Source of the DNA: Flavobacteriales bacterium UBA4466
GTDB lineage: Bacteria > Bacteroidota > Bacteroidia > Flavobacteriales_D > Sanyastnellaceae
Length of the DNA stretch: 48,994 nucleotides
Assembly: GCA_905182895.1 (NCBI GenBank)
Contig: CAJJDD010000009.1
Span: 1-48,994 of the forward strand
Direction: 5' to 3'
Within the stretch, counting starts at the first letter, position 1. Each line of letters begins with the position of its first letter. The notes below the pieces were generated by a model, which ran no database searches, was not told the origin of the DNA, and worked only from the letters and a program-made list of their open reading frames with translations. Made by a program: the position numbers and the translations under genes. Below are positions 36,490 to 45,586 of this stretch, piece after piece.

Positions 36490-36497
36490 TATTTTTG
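36490..36497 (+). promoter_or_regulatory. -7 element for ndk
   Basis: TATTTTTG matches TAnnTTTG, 27 bases before ATG 36525. Confidence 0.6.
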
Positions 36498-36524
36498 CAC
36501 TCGAAATTTTAAAGATAAAATATT

Positions 36525-36947
36525 ATGGCTGGAAACAGAACATTCACAATGATTAAGCCTGATGCTACAGGTGCAGGTCACACAGGAAAGATTATAGATA
36601 AGATAATAGAAGCTGGTTTCAGCATTAAAGCTATGAAGTGGGCTCAGTTGTCTACAAGTCAAGCTCAAGAATTTTATGCTGTGCATAGCGAAAGACCTTT
36701 TTATGGCGAATTAGTAGAATACATGACTTCTGCTCCTATCGTAGCTGCAATATTAGAAAAAGATAATGCAGTAGAAGATTTTAGAACCTTAATCGGAGCT
36801 ACTAAACCAGAGGAAGCTGCAGAAGGAACTATCAGAAAGATGTTCGCTACAAGTATAGCTGCTAATGCTGTTCATGGTTCAGATAGCGATGATAACGCTA
36901 AAATAGAAGGTGAGTTTCATTTCGCTTCTACTGAAGTAACGGCTTAA
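36525..36947 (+). CDS. ndk: Nucleoside diphosphate kinase
   Basis: A 140-aa cytoplasmic kinase that transfers the gamma-phosphate from ATP to other nucleoside diphosphates. It shows [31 protein letters not shown] and the active-site His117 in [10 protein letters not shown]. Length is normal. It is a single-gene unit with its own -7 box and a terminator at 36970-36998, intact amid the damaged genes on both sides. Confidence 0.95.
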   Translation: MAGNRTFTMIKPDATGAGHTGKIIDKIIEAGFSIKAMKWAQLSTSQAQEFYAVHSERPFYGELVEYMTSAPIVAAILEKDNAVEDFRTLIGATKPEEAAEGTIRKMFATSIAANAVHGSDSDDNAKIEGEFHFASTEVTA

Positions 36948-36969
36948 TATTATTACCAATAGAACTAGA

Positions 36970-36998
36970 AACCTCTTCTTTTATGAAGGGGTTTTTTT
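36970..36998 (+). terminator. Intrinsic terminator after ndk
   Basis: Stem AACCTCTTC (36970-36978) with GAAGGGGTT (36985-36993), one G-U pair, a 6-base loop and a run of T to 36998. Confidence 0.8.
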
Positions 36999-37068
36999 GT
37001 GACCAGAAATTTAAAAATATTCGATTCGAAATAGTACCTTGCGCATTCGCAAAAAAAAAGACAAATTT

Positions 37069-38299
37069 ATGAGCAAAATAAAAGTAGCTAACCCCATCGT
37101 AGAGATGGATGGAGATGAAATGACGAGAATCATTTGGAAATTCATCAAGGATAAATTGATACTTCCTTACCTAGATTTAGATATTAAATATTATGATTTG
37201 GGTTTAGAAAAGAGAGATGAAACTAATGATCAAATAACTATTGATTCTGCAGAAGCGACTAAAAAATATAAAGTAGCCATTAAGTGCGCCACTATTACTC
37301 CTGATGAAGATAGAGTAAAAGAGTTTGATCTTAAAAAAATGTGGCGTTCTCCGAATGGAACTATAAGAAATATTATTGGAGGAACTGTATTTAGAGAGCC
37401 TATTATCATGAAGAATGTCCCTAGATTAGTTCCTGGTTGGACTAAAGCCTATTTGTATAGGAAGACATGCTTTCGGAGATCAGTATAAAGCTACTGATAC
37501 AGTGATAAAAGGAAAAGGAAAGTTAACAATGACTTTCGCCCCAGAAGGAGGAGCAGAACCTACTACATGGGAAGTGTATAACTATGAGGGAGACGGTGGA
37601 GTAGCTATGGCTATGTATAACACAGATGAGTCTATTTATGGATTTGCTCATTCATGTATGAACCAAGCGTTAACTAAAAAATGGCCTCTATATTTAAGTA
37701 CTAAGAATACCATTCTTAAAGCTTATGATGGAAGGTTTAAAGATATCTTCCAAGAGGTATTCGATGCCGACTTTAAAGAGAAGTTTGCTGCAGCAGGGAT
37801 CACATATGAGCATAGACTTATAGATGATATGGTTGCAGCAGCTATGAAGTGGAGTGGAGGTTTTGTATGGGCTTGTAAGAATTACGATGGTGATGTGCAG
37901 TCTGACACCGTAGCACAAGGGTTCGGTTCTTTAGGGCTTATGACTTCAACATTGGTCACTCCAGAAGGAGATGTAATGGAAGCAGAAGCAGCTCATGGAA
38001 CTGTCACACGTCATTACAGACAGCACCAAGCAGGAAAGAAAACGTCTACTAACCCAATCGCGAGTATTTTTGCTTGGACTAGAGGACTTGCTTTCAGAGG
38101 GAAATTAGATGACAATCAAGAATTAATTAGTTTCTGTGAAACTCTTGAGCAGGTGTGTATAGATACTGTAGAGGGAGGGAAAATGACTAAGGATTTAGCG
38201 CTTCTTATCCATGAGGATAAAATGACTGAAGAACATTGGTTAACTACCGAAGAGTTTTTAGATGCTTTGGACCATGGTTTACAGGCTAAAATGAGCTAG
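37069..38299 (+). pseudogene. icd: NADP-dependent isocitrate dehydrogenase with single frameshift
   Basis: Class II (mitochondrial-type) isocitrate dehydrogenase, oxidising isocitrate to 2-oxoglutarate in the TCA cycle. The first part starts at ATG 37069 ([20 protein letters not shown]) and shows [14 protein letters not shown] and [17 protein letters not shown]. After WTKA the frame runs out at 37486-37488. The second frame continues [20 protein letters not shown] through [33 protein letters not shown], and [12 protein letters not shown] to TAG 38297-38299. Removing one base in 37444-37447 (actaaagcc to actaagcc-like) gives [16 protein letters not shown], the normal sequence. Since icd is a core enzyme, a read error is as likely as a real mutation. 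The terminator at 38320 closes the unit. Confidence 0.92.
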
Positions 38300-38319
38300 C
38301 ATAATACTACAAATAGTTG

Positions 38320-38354
38320 AAAGGCCGTCTTTAATTAAAAGATGGCCTTTTTTA
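38320..38354 (+). terminator. Intrinsic terminator after icd
   Basis: Stem AAAGGCCGTCTTT (38320-38332) pairs with AAAGATGGCCTTT (38338-38350), one G-U pair, 5-base loop, then T-run to 38354. Confidence 0.85.
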
Positions 38355-38503
38355 TGGTCTAGAATTAGCGTTGTAACGCAAATAAAAGAGCATAAAAAAA
38401 AGTTTATTTACTACTTGTTATCTCTTTAACTTCCTGTGATTCCTCTCAGTATGCTGTTAGCTATGCTATTACTCAGGGTCACCGACTTCTGATATCCTAG
38501 GTT

Positions 38504-38685
38504 TTACACAAGTTTTTTTCCTAATTCATCTAAATTATTTCCGTAAGCGTTATCATAAAATACATCAACAATCGAACTGTTAGCATCGTTTCCATAAATG
38601 AAGGTGTTCGCTCTAAAGTCTTTTGTTTTGTTGTAAGCAAATCCAAAGTTCTGCCTCTTCCAATCGCTATCAGGGGTACTTTTTA
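38504..38685 (-). other. Unidentified coding fragment joined to the truncated mpl gene
   Basis: Immediately after the mpl codons for LKHKK, the minus strand reads on one frame over as STPDSDWKRQNFGFAYNKTK, then ANTFIYGNDANSSIVDVFYD, to TAA at 38504-38506. The segment is protein-like, lacks its own start and does not match the normal Mpl C-terminus. It looks like the 3' end of another gene brought in by a deletion. The rest of 38355-38503 shows nothing recognisable. Confidence 0.4.
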
Positions 38686-39841
38686 TGTTTTAAGACTTCT
38701 GGAGAGAAGTAAACGATCGCTTCATCAGCTTTTTCCATTGCTCCATGATACTGGTCAATGAATTTTTTGTTTAATGAACTAAATGTATGAAGCTCCATTA
38801 TAGCTATCAGTCTTCTCTCTGGAAATTGTTCTTTTACAGCAGAGGTAGTCGCTTTTAGTTTAGAAGGGCTATGGGCGAAATCTTTGTACACTATGGAAGT
38901 CTCTGATTCTGCTATTTTTTCTAATCTTTCCTTGTAGCACCCTTAAAAGATGATGCAGCTGTGTAAAATTCTCGTTTAGAGATTCCCAGATTTTGGCAGA
39001 CTAGTTGAGCAGCTTTTAAGTTTTCTACATTATGCTTTCCTATAATTTGCAGCTTGTAAGTAGCTTCATCGTTTAGGTGAATTTTATTATTTTTTATCTC
39101 ATAAGTAGGCGCTTGGTAAGGCGTGATGGAGATGTCTTTATTTAGTGTGCTCATTTTAGTGAGTGCAGGGTCATTTTGGTAATAGATAAGCTCTCCTTCA
39201 GGTTCTATGAGTTTCACGAATTCCTCAAATTGTTTCACATAATTCTCCCAGGTAGGAAAAACATTTATATGGTCCCATGCTATTCCTGTAATGACGGCAA
39301 TGCTAGGGCTGTACAGGTGAAATTTAGGCCTTCTATCTATAGGCGAGCTTAAGTATTCATCTCCTTCTAAAATTACTATTGGAGCAGAGTCTGTTAAGCT
39401 AACCATACAATCATACCCTTCTAATTGAGCTCCTACCATATAATCATGCTCCACGTTTAAGGTGTTCAAAACGTGAAGAATCATGCTGGTAACTGAGGTT
39501 TTACCGTGGCTTCCTCCTATTACGATTCTCTTTTTATCTTTTGTCTGTTCGAAAATATATTCTGGATAGGAATAAATCTTTAAGCCTAAATTTTTAGCTT
39601 TAAGAAGTTCTTCGTTGTCTTCTCGAGCATGCATTCCGAGTATGATAGCATCCAGTTGGTCATGAATATTGTTTTCATCCCAGCCTATTTTGTCTGGAAG
39701 AATCCCTTCTTTATCTAGCCTACCCTTTGAGGGTTCGAATATTTCGTCATCACTTCCAGTAACCTGAACTCCTTTTCTTTTAAGTGCTATGGCTAAGTTG
39801 TGCATGGCGCTTCCTCCGATAGCTATAAAGTGTACTCTCAT
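38670..39841 (-). pseudogene. mpl: UDP-N-acetylmuramate:tripeptide ligase (Mpl), frameshifted and truncated
   Basis: Mpl reattaches recycled L-Ala-gamma-D-Glu-meso-DAP tripeptide to UDP-MurNAc. The first 306 codons from ATG 39841 include FIAIGGSAMHNLAIALKRKG, the ATP loop VIGGSHGKTSVTSMILH, ILEGDEYLSSPIDRRPKF and AWDHINVFPTW. The frame breaks at about 38925-38934 (after FKGATRK). The next frame continues RLEKIAESETSIVYKDFAHS, then TSAVKEQFPERRLIAIMELH and PEVLKHKK, and stops at 38670. Family members continue for tens of residues beyond this point, so the C-terminus is lost too and replaced by an unrelated fragment. Two independent lesions argue for a true pseudogene. Confidence 0.85.
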
Positions 39842-40022
39842 AGTTCAAATCTCTAGCTTTTAGGACTTGGGATTTTGAGTTTTTCAGCAAATTATTAAAG
39901 ACTTTATGTGGACCCTGTTTTTTTCATGTATTGCTAAGGCAACCCCATAGAAGTTCACCCGTCTTTATTGTAGCAGCCAACTACTGCTAACTATATTATT
40001 TTTCGGTGATTTTAAGTGTCTT

Positions 40023-40056
40023 CCCCTGTTAAGTTAGCTTAACAGGGGTTTTTTTT
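40023..40056 (+). terminator. Strong orphan terminator between divergent genes
   Basis: Perfect 11-bp stem CCCCTGTTAAG (40023-40033) and CTTAACAGGGG (40038-40048), 4-base loop TTAG, then eight T. It acts on the plus strand, yet no plus-strand gene precedes it: upstream lies only the divergent mpl start. It may end a small RNA arising in 39850-40020. Confidence 0.85.
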
Positions 40057-40116
40057 GTTCATATTTTTTATGATTTCTTCTAGCAGAATAATAGCTGAGA
40101 TGGTTAATTTCAGCCC

Positions 40117-40936
40117 ATGAATAAAATTTTCATTGGTGTAAGACATTGTTTACAGGCACACAGAGTGGTGGTTAAAAGCGGAATAGCTTGGGTTTATTTA
40201 ATTCCCTTTCTGTTTTCTATGCTAATAGTAGGTTCTATATTTTCATTCACTGGTGGTTTAGTTAGATCAATAGCCGACCCTCTGGTAGAAATGTTTAGCC
40301 TTACGACTCCAGAGAGCACTCCTGAGGCGGTAGCAGAAAAACTCCTGTACTTCTTAAAAATAGCTGGTGAATATGCTCTCTATGGGATTCTATACTTGTT
40401 TAGTTATTACTTGTTTTTCAAACTACAAAAGTATGTAATCCTCATAGCTATGGCACCATTAATGGCTTATGTGAGTGAAAAGGCCGAAGAGAAATTATTG
40501 GGAAATACTTATGAATTCAAATGGGGAATTTTTCTGTTGGATATTTGGAGAGGAGTTCGAATTGCTTTGAAAAATTTATTCCTGGAGTTGATACTATTGC
40601 TTTTGATTACAATCGTAATATCTGGATTAAGCACAGTGTTCACTCCTTTGGCAGTAATAGCGGTGCCTCTTTCAGCCATCTTAATGTTTGTGGTAAGTTC
40701 GTATTATTACGGGTACAGTTCATTTGATTATTTAAATGAGAGAAGACGTATATCTATTTCTGAAGGAAGCAGATTGATATGGGATAATAAAGCAGTAGTA
40801 GTAGGAAATGGAGCTTTTTTTTCATTTCTGAATTCTAATTCCCTTTTTAGGTATAATTCTGGCTCCTATATTGTGTCCAGTAGGAGCAGTGATTTCAGCA
40901 CAGAAAAATTATTATGAAAAAAAAGAGACCGAATGA
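40117..40936 (+). pseudogene. EI24/CysZ-like membrane protein with 3' frameshift
   Basis: An integral membrane protein of the EI24 (CysZ-related) family with about four to six transmembrane segments: WVYLIPFLFSMLIVGSIFSF, YGILYLFSYYLFFKL, the amphipathic YVILIAMAPLMAYVSEKAEE and LILLLLITIVISGLSTVF. CysZ proteins are sulfate permeases; this role is not established for Bacteroidota members. The frame as it stands ends at 40917 in a Ser-rich tail. One extra A at 40831-40832 (in ctgaattc) explains this: without it the protein ends in the hydrophobic IPFLGIILAPILCPVGAVIS and a lysine-rich tail, with TGA at 40934-40936. The true product would be about 272 aa. Confidence 0.78.
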
Positions 40937-40957
40937 TAAAATCACCGGCCTCTCTTT
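40914..40957 (-). terminator. Terminator between EI24 gene and T9SS gene
   Basis: Inverted repeat: AAAGAGACCG on the left and CGGCCTCTCTTT on the right, with TGAT/ATCA extending the pairing in the loop. On the minus strand it is followed by a run of T, so it serves the T9SS gene ending at 40981. It overlaps the corrected EI24 3' end. Confidence 0.65.
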
Positions 40958-40980
40958 AATTGAATGTTGTTGTTTAAAAT

Positions 40981-42900
40981 CTATCTAACGATAACAGACT
41001 CAGTAATTACAGAATTCACTGAAGTGAATTTGATTATGTAGCTACCTGAAGGTTGATCTGATAAATCAATCGTAAACGTTTCTTGTCTAGTAGATATCGA
41101 CAGGATCTCTTTTCCTGTTAAATCTGTAACTTGAATAACTCCAGTCTCATTCTTTGGTAAATTCACGGTAAACTGACCTGCAGAAGGGTTTGGATAAACC
41201 TTAATGGCAGATTTACTTTGTAAATCTTCTACTGAACTTGGGTCAAAGTTAATGTCGTCAAATCCTGCGCCGTATAAATAGATATGCTGACAAGCATCTA
41301 AATCATCTGAACCTGGTTCTATGAAAACTATAGGGAGTTCATACTGGAAACATTCACCTCCATCTATGCAGACAGGTGACATTGTTTGATAAAAAGTAAA
41401 TTCTTCGTAATCTGTATCTTCTGTTAAGTTTTTCTCAGCTGCATAAATATCTGTAGCGATGTCATAACCTCTGGCAAAAATATCAGCAGAAGTAAGTATT
41501 TCATTCCCGAACGCTTTATGGTATGAGAAGAATACTTTAGAACCATCTGGAGTTCTAGTAGCTTGTGGTTTAAATCTTAAAGGTTGAGTACCTAAAGAGA
41601 AATCCTCAGCAGCGTCAGAGTTAATTACGTCTGTGATGATATCAGCATCCCATTCTGTATCTCCTGTAGTTCTTACATGATAGAAAAATTGTGTTTCTAA
41701 TCCAGTTGAGATGAAAGCTAAAGAATCGGGGTCATTTGTAAAGCCACTAAGCACATGCGAGAATAAATGCAAATCACCTTCATTATCCACGACACAGTCA
41801 GTGTCAGTAAAGTATGGCCTAACAACTTCTCCTCCGTTAGCATCCGCTAAATTATCTTGCATAGATGGAAGAGTTTGGAAGTCGAATTCCACCCTTTTCA
41901 ACCATGTTTCTCCGCCATCTGTACTTTTCCATACGATAGGTTTGGGAACAGATACATAATCAAGCTCACTTATTTCAGATCCTATTATGTAAATATATCC
42001 TGTCATACCGTCTGGACTCCAGGCCATACTGTAGTTTTGAACAAAGTTGCTCTCTGTGTTGTCTGTTGCATCTAATAACCGAACAAAGTCAGGTGTAAAG
42101 GTTTCCATTACTTCATAATCAAATGCACTTGTCTCTTCATTAAAGGTGCCTCTAGTTAGATAGAAAGATTGATAGCTGATGGTGTCATTGGCAGCATCTT
42201 CAGTAGGATTCAATTGAGTAGATAAAGACCAGATTTTACCGTTAACATTAGTAGTCCCGTAAGGATGAAAATCTACGGTCTCATCCATAAACGTAGGAGC
42301 GTAGTTAGCATAATTCTCAGAAACATTAGTCCCATCTAATTTTGAGCTTACTTCAAATATGTTTCCCCAAGCAGTAATACCTTCGCTCAGAGCAGGGCCA
42401 TGACCTACTATGTAAGCATCATCAGCATTTGTGCTTCCCTCAGGAGCCCAAAGAACAGCATTTGGATACCTTAAGCCATTGCCAACGTCTGTTACAGTCC
42501 CATCTTCAAATCCTGGAGAAAGCGGCCCTTGGTTTACTTCCCATGTAGCCCCGCCATCAGTTGAATAATCATACTGCATAACTCCGTTTAGTATACCAGT
42601 ATCATCTTTTCTGTGAATAAAAGATACGGCGTTCAAGTCTGGATTATAATCCACTTGATTATTTCCTTGTAATATAATAGTGTAGATGTTCCCCGAAGTT
42701 CCTATAAAAATAGTTTCAGCACCGGCATCTTTAGCCAGGTTGTTTTTTGGAGACTTAAGTTTTGAATATTCAGCACTATAAGGACTAATGTCTATAGACT
42801 GTTCTTGATTTTTTATAGTTCTATAATCTACAGCTTCTTGAGCAAAAAGAGCTCCAGATGAAGATAAAAGAAAAATACCAAGGAGTAAGTTTTTAATCAT
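40981..42900 (-). CDS. Secreted BNR/sialidase-fold-like protein with T9SS sorting domain
   Basis: About 640 aa. The frame is open to 42948, but the signal peptide begins at the internal ATG 42900 (MIKNLLLGIFLLSSSGALFA), which is preferred. The main domain contains BNR/Asp-box motifs of beta-propellers (YSTDGGATWEVNQG, KSTDGGETWLKRV), as in sialidases and glycan- or protein-binding propellers. The C-terminus is a type A T9SS sorting domain (KVYPNPSAGQFTVNLPKNE, DLSDQPSGSYIIKFTS, ESVIVR). It should reach the cell surface or medium. No catalytic residues are assigned, so an enzyme activity is not claimed. A terminator follows at 40914-40957. Confidence 0.8.
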   Translation of the reverse strand: MIKNLLLGIFLLSSSGALFAQEAVDYRTIKNQEQSIDISPYSAEYSKLKSPKNNLAKDAGAETIFIGTSGNIYTIILQGNNQVDYNPDLNAVSFIHRKDDTGILNGVMQYDYSTDGGATWEVNQGPLSPGFEDGTVTDVGNGLRYPNAVLWAPEGSTNADDAYIVGHGPALSEGITAWGNIFEVSSKLDGTNVSENYANYAPTFMDETVDFHPYGTTNVNGKIWSLSTQLNPTEDAANDTISYQSFYLTRGTFNEETSAFDYEVMETFTPDFVRLLDATDNTESNFVQNYSMAWSPDGMTGYIYIIGSEISELDYVSVPKPIVWKSTDGGETWLKRVEFDFQTLPSMQDNLADANGGEVVRPYFTDTDCVVDNEGDLHLFSHVLSGFTNDPDSLAFISTGLETQFFYHVRTTGDTEWDADIITDVINSDAAEDFSLGTQPLRFKPQATRTPDGSKVFFSYHKAFGNEILTSADIFARGYDIATDIYAAEKNLTEDTDYEEFTFYQTMSPVCIDGGECFQYELPIVFIEPGSDDLDACQHIYLYGAGFDDINFDPSSVEDLQSKSAIKVYPNPSAGQFTVNLPKNETGVIQVTDLTGKEILSISTRQETFTIDLSDQPSGSYIIKFTSVNSVITESVIVR

Positions 42901-42962
42901 GTTTAAAAAGGATAATAAGGTTATTAAGTTTCTATTTATGATACGCAATTTAGTGATTCCTT

Positions 42963-43712
42963 TTAAGAACCGAATACGCGTTGCAATATATCTGATACAC
43001 GCGCGCTAGGGTTTTCTCTGATTTGTTTTTCTTCCTTTGTTATTTGAAGGAACAAGCCATCGAGTGTTTTTTGAGTAACATAAGCCTCTAAATCTGGGTT
43101 AATTGCATCGGCCTCTGTTAATAGGGTTAGTAAGTTGTATTTTTTAAGTATGGGTTCCCAATACTTTGTGAGTTGAACTTTATTTATGGCATTATTCACT
43201 ATAGGGCTAAATTTCTCTTTTAATTGACTTGATGTTTTTTCTTGTAGAAAATTTGTAGCTGCATTGTTTGATCCGTTTAATAGGGTAAACCCATCAGAAA
43301 TACTCATAGAAGTAATGGCGTCTTTAAAAATTGGAGTTGCTAGTTTAGCTGCTTCTTCGGCAGATCTGTTTAATATCATTTCAAAATCATCCATTAGACT
43401 CCCTAACCCTGCATCATTTAATGTGTTTTTTACTTTGATGGCTTGTGGTGGAAATTCTATGAAAATAGAGGGGTTTTTATAAAATCCATTCATTTTAGAT
43501 ACAAAGGCTACAGCGCTGTCAGCGCCTACTTTTAATGCTTCTTTTAATCCAGAGATAACCTCGGTATTAGTTAGTTTTCTAGGCTCAGATTCACCCAAAA
43601 CATCCTTAGTGTTACTCAGTACGTCATTTAAGTTCTGCAATCCTTTTTCGGAACATCCGAATAATAATAACGGAATTCCTATTATCGCTAAAATTTTTTT
43701 CATTTTTTTCAT
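42963..43712 (-). CDS. DUF4197 lipoprotein
   Basis: A 249-aa protein with an SPII signal (KKILAIIGIPLLLFGC, lipobox Cys20). The helical domain has ISGLKEALKVGADSAVAFVS, NGFYKNPSIFIEFPP and AATPIF/KLATPIFKDAITSM, the DUF4197 pattern. Function is unknown. A Met is present at both positions 1 and 4, and a purine-rich AAGGAG lies 12 bases before the first ATG; this Shine-Dalgarno-like site is unusual for the phylum. It is divergent from cinA with 53 bases between. Confidence 0.82.
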   Translation of the reverse strand: MKKMKKILAIIGIPLLLFGCSEKGLQNLNDVLSNTKDVLGESEPRKLTNTEVISGLKEALKVGADSAVAFVSKMNGFYKNPSIFIEFPPQAIKVKNTLNDAGLGSLMDDFEMILNRSAEEAAKLATPIFKDAITSMSISDGFTLLNGSNNAATNFLQEKTSSQLKEKFSPIVNNAINKVQLTKYWEPILKKYNLLTLLTEADAINPDLEAYVTQKTLDGLFLQITKEEKQIRENPSARVSDILQRVFGS

Positions 43713-43765
43713 TTTTTACTCCTTTTAATACAAGTTCTTTGCCGTAAAAATATCAATCATTTAGT

Positions 43766-45007
43766 ATGAAAGCAGAGATAATTACCATAGGAGATGAAAT
43801 ATTGATAGGTCAAACCCTAGATTCTAATTCAGCTTGGTTAGGGGAAAACCTCGGTTTAATAGGTGTTCGTATTAGCAGAATAGTTACAATATCTGATGAT
43901 GAAGAAGAAATTATAAGTGCCTTAAATGAGGCTTTTTCGAGAGTTGATTTAGTGCTGATGACAGGAGGGTTAGGTCCAACTCAAGATGATATTACAAAAA
44001 AGACATTAGCTAGATATTTCAATTCGGAATTTTATTTTAATGAAGAAGTTGCGGCTGGAATCAAGGCTTATTTTAACTCGATAGGAAGGGAGCCTTTAGA
44101 AGTTAATTTAAAGCAAGCAGAGCTTCCTGAAAAGTGTTATACCGTTTTGAACAACAGAGGTACAGCGAGCGGAATGTGGTTTGAAGATGCTGGAAAAGTT
44201 TTGATGAGTATGCCTGGAGTTCCTTATGAAATGAAAGGGTTAATGAGGGATGAGGTGTTCGGTAAAATTCAAGCTACTTTTAAAACTCCAGCAGTTTACA
44301 ATAGAACAATCTTAACCATAGGTGTTGGTGAAAGCTCTATAGCTGCTCAACTTGAGCAGTGGGAAACTAAGTTAAGAGATGAAGGTTTGGGATTGGCGTA
44401 TTTGCCTTCTGCAGGAATGGTTAGGCTCAGAGTATCTGGAGTAGGAGAGGATATGGTGAGTATAAAAAAAATAGTTGACCAGAAAATAACAGAAGCGTTA
44501 GCTGTAATAGGAGATATTTCTTATGGATTTGATGCTGATAGTTTAGCTGAAATAGTGGGTGGATTATTAAAAGAAAACAACCAGACTTTAAGTTTAGCTG
44601 AGAGTTGTACTGGAGGATATATTAGTCATTTATTAACTTCTGTGGCTGGAAGCTCTGAATTTTATGATGGAAGTGTAGTAACTTATTCTTATGATGCTAA
44701 AAAGAATTGGGTAGGAGTCTCTCCAGAATCGTTAGCTAAATTTGGGGCAGTTAGTAAATCAGTTGTCGAGGAAATGGCTGTAGGAGTGAAGGAGAAATTT
44801 AATACAGATTATGGAATTTCAGCGTCGGGAATAGCAGGCCCAGGAGGGGCTACAGATGATAAGCCTGTGGGAACTGTTTGGGTAGGTATAGCTACACCAT
44901 CTGGGGTAACTAGTCATCTTTTTACCTTCGGAAAACATCGATTAAGAAATATAATTATGACCAGTAATGCGGCTTTGAATATATTAAGAAAAGAATTACT
45001 CAACTAG
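43766..45007 (+). CDS. cinA: CinA-family nicotinamide-nucleotide amidase
   Basis: A 413-aa two-domain protein. The N-terminal MoCF/COG1058 domain begins AEIITIGDEILIGQTLDSNS with MTGGLGPTQDDITKKTLA, and the C-terminal PncC deamidase domain has LAESCTGGYISHLLTSVAGS and SGIAGPGGATDDKPVGTVWV. It recycles nicotinamide mononucleotide in the NAD salvage route, and the N-terminal domain may cleave ADP-ribose or NAD derivatives. Length is normal. In many Bacteroidota it directly precedes rpmB, as here. Confidence 0.94.
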   Translation: MKAEIITIGDEILIGQTLDSNSAWLGENLGLIGVRISRIVTISDDEEEIISALNEAFSRVDLVLMTGGLGPTQDDITKKTLARYFNSEFYFNEEVAAGIKAYFNSIGREPLEVNLKQAELPEKCYTVLNNRGTASGMWFEDAGKVLMSMPGVPYEMKGLMRDEVFGKIQATFKTPAVYNRTILTIGVGESSIAAQLEQWETKLRDEGLGLAYLPSAGMVRLRVSGVGEDMVSIKKIVDQKITEALAVIGDISYGFDADSLAEIVGGLLKENNQTLSLAESCTGGYISHLLTSVAGSSEFYDGSVVTYSYDAKKNWVGVSPESLAKFGAVSKSVVEEMAVGVKEKFNTDYGISASGIAGPGGATDDKPVGTVWVGIATPSGVTSHLFTFGKHRLRNIIMTSNAALNILRKELLN

Positions 45008-45010
45008 GTT

Positions 45011-45041
45011 TTGAAATTACATGATAAAAGTGCTATCTTTG
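45011..45041 (+). promoter_or_regulatory. Promoter of rpmB (-33 TTG, -7 TATCTTTG)
   Basis: TTG at 45011-45013, 20 bases, TATCTTTG at 45034-45041; ATG of rpmB 28 bases later. One of the best consensus promoters in the window. Confidence 0.7.
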
Positions 45042-45069
45042 CGCTCCGAAATTTTTTAAAAAGAGGATA

Positions 45070-45309
45070 ATGGCTAGAGTTTGTCAAATAACAGGAAAGA
45101 AAGTGATGGTAGGAAACAATGTTTCACATGCCAAGAATAGAACGAAGAGAAAGTTTTATCCTAACTTATTTAAAAAGAAGTATCATGTGGAAGGTCAAGA
45201 AGAGCCTATAATTTTAAAATTATCTGCCAAAGGAATGAGAATGATCAATAAACTTGGTCTGAGCGAAGCCTTAAAAAGAGCTAAATCAGAAGGTCACTAT
45301 AACGGTTAA
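45070..45309 (+). CDS. rpmB: 50S ribosomal protein L28
   Basis: A 79-aa basic protein beginning [20 protein letters not shown], followed by [12 protein letters not shown], the standard L28 start. It binds the 23S rRNA in the large subunit. It has its own strong promoter and terminator. The common Bacteroidota continuation rpmG and DUF4295 is missing here; instead a terminator and an unrelated surface protein follow. Confidence 0.95.
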   Translation: MARVCQITGKKVMVGNNVSHAKNRTKRKFYPNLFKKKYHVEGQEEPIILKLSAKGMRMINKLGLSEALKRAKSEGHYNG

Positions 45310-45332
45310 GACTTCTTTCTATTGAAATATTT

Positions 45333-45365
45333 AAAGCCTTCCATCTTGTTTGGAGGGCTTTTTTA
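45333..45365 (+). terminator. Intrinsic terminator after rpmB
   Basis: Stem AAAGCCTTCCA (45333-45343) pairs with TGGAGGGCTTT (45351-45361), one G-U pair, 7-base loop, then T to 45365. It isolates rpmB as a single-gene unit. Confidence 0.85.
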
Positions 45366-45586
45366 TGTTCTTAGCATTAATCGTAAATCCAAGCATGAAG
45401 TTTCCTTACAATTAAAAGAATAGCTGCTATAAGTTATCCTTTTGTCTACTTTATTACATGCAAAAATAGCTGTAATTATTCATTAATGAAATTATGGATC
45501 GTGACTCTGATGATTAAACTGTTGCGGTCAACAAACTTTTTCATGGTCCAAAGAAATAACCAGTGAATTAATAAATCAAATATAAA

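Noticed and set aside
37039-37068. TTG 37039 as the start of icd
   Set aside because: It adds a Lys/Arg stretch outside the family; ATG 37069 gives the conserved N-terminus.
39860-40020. tRNA, SRP RNA or tmRNA before the orphan terminator
   Set aside because: No T-arm consensus, no SRP apical loop and no tmRNA-like ends; kept only as an unidentified small-RNA possibility.
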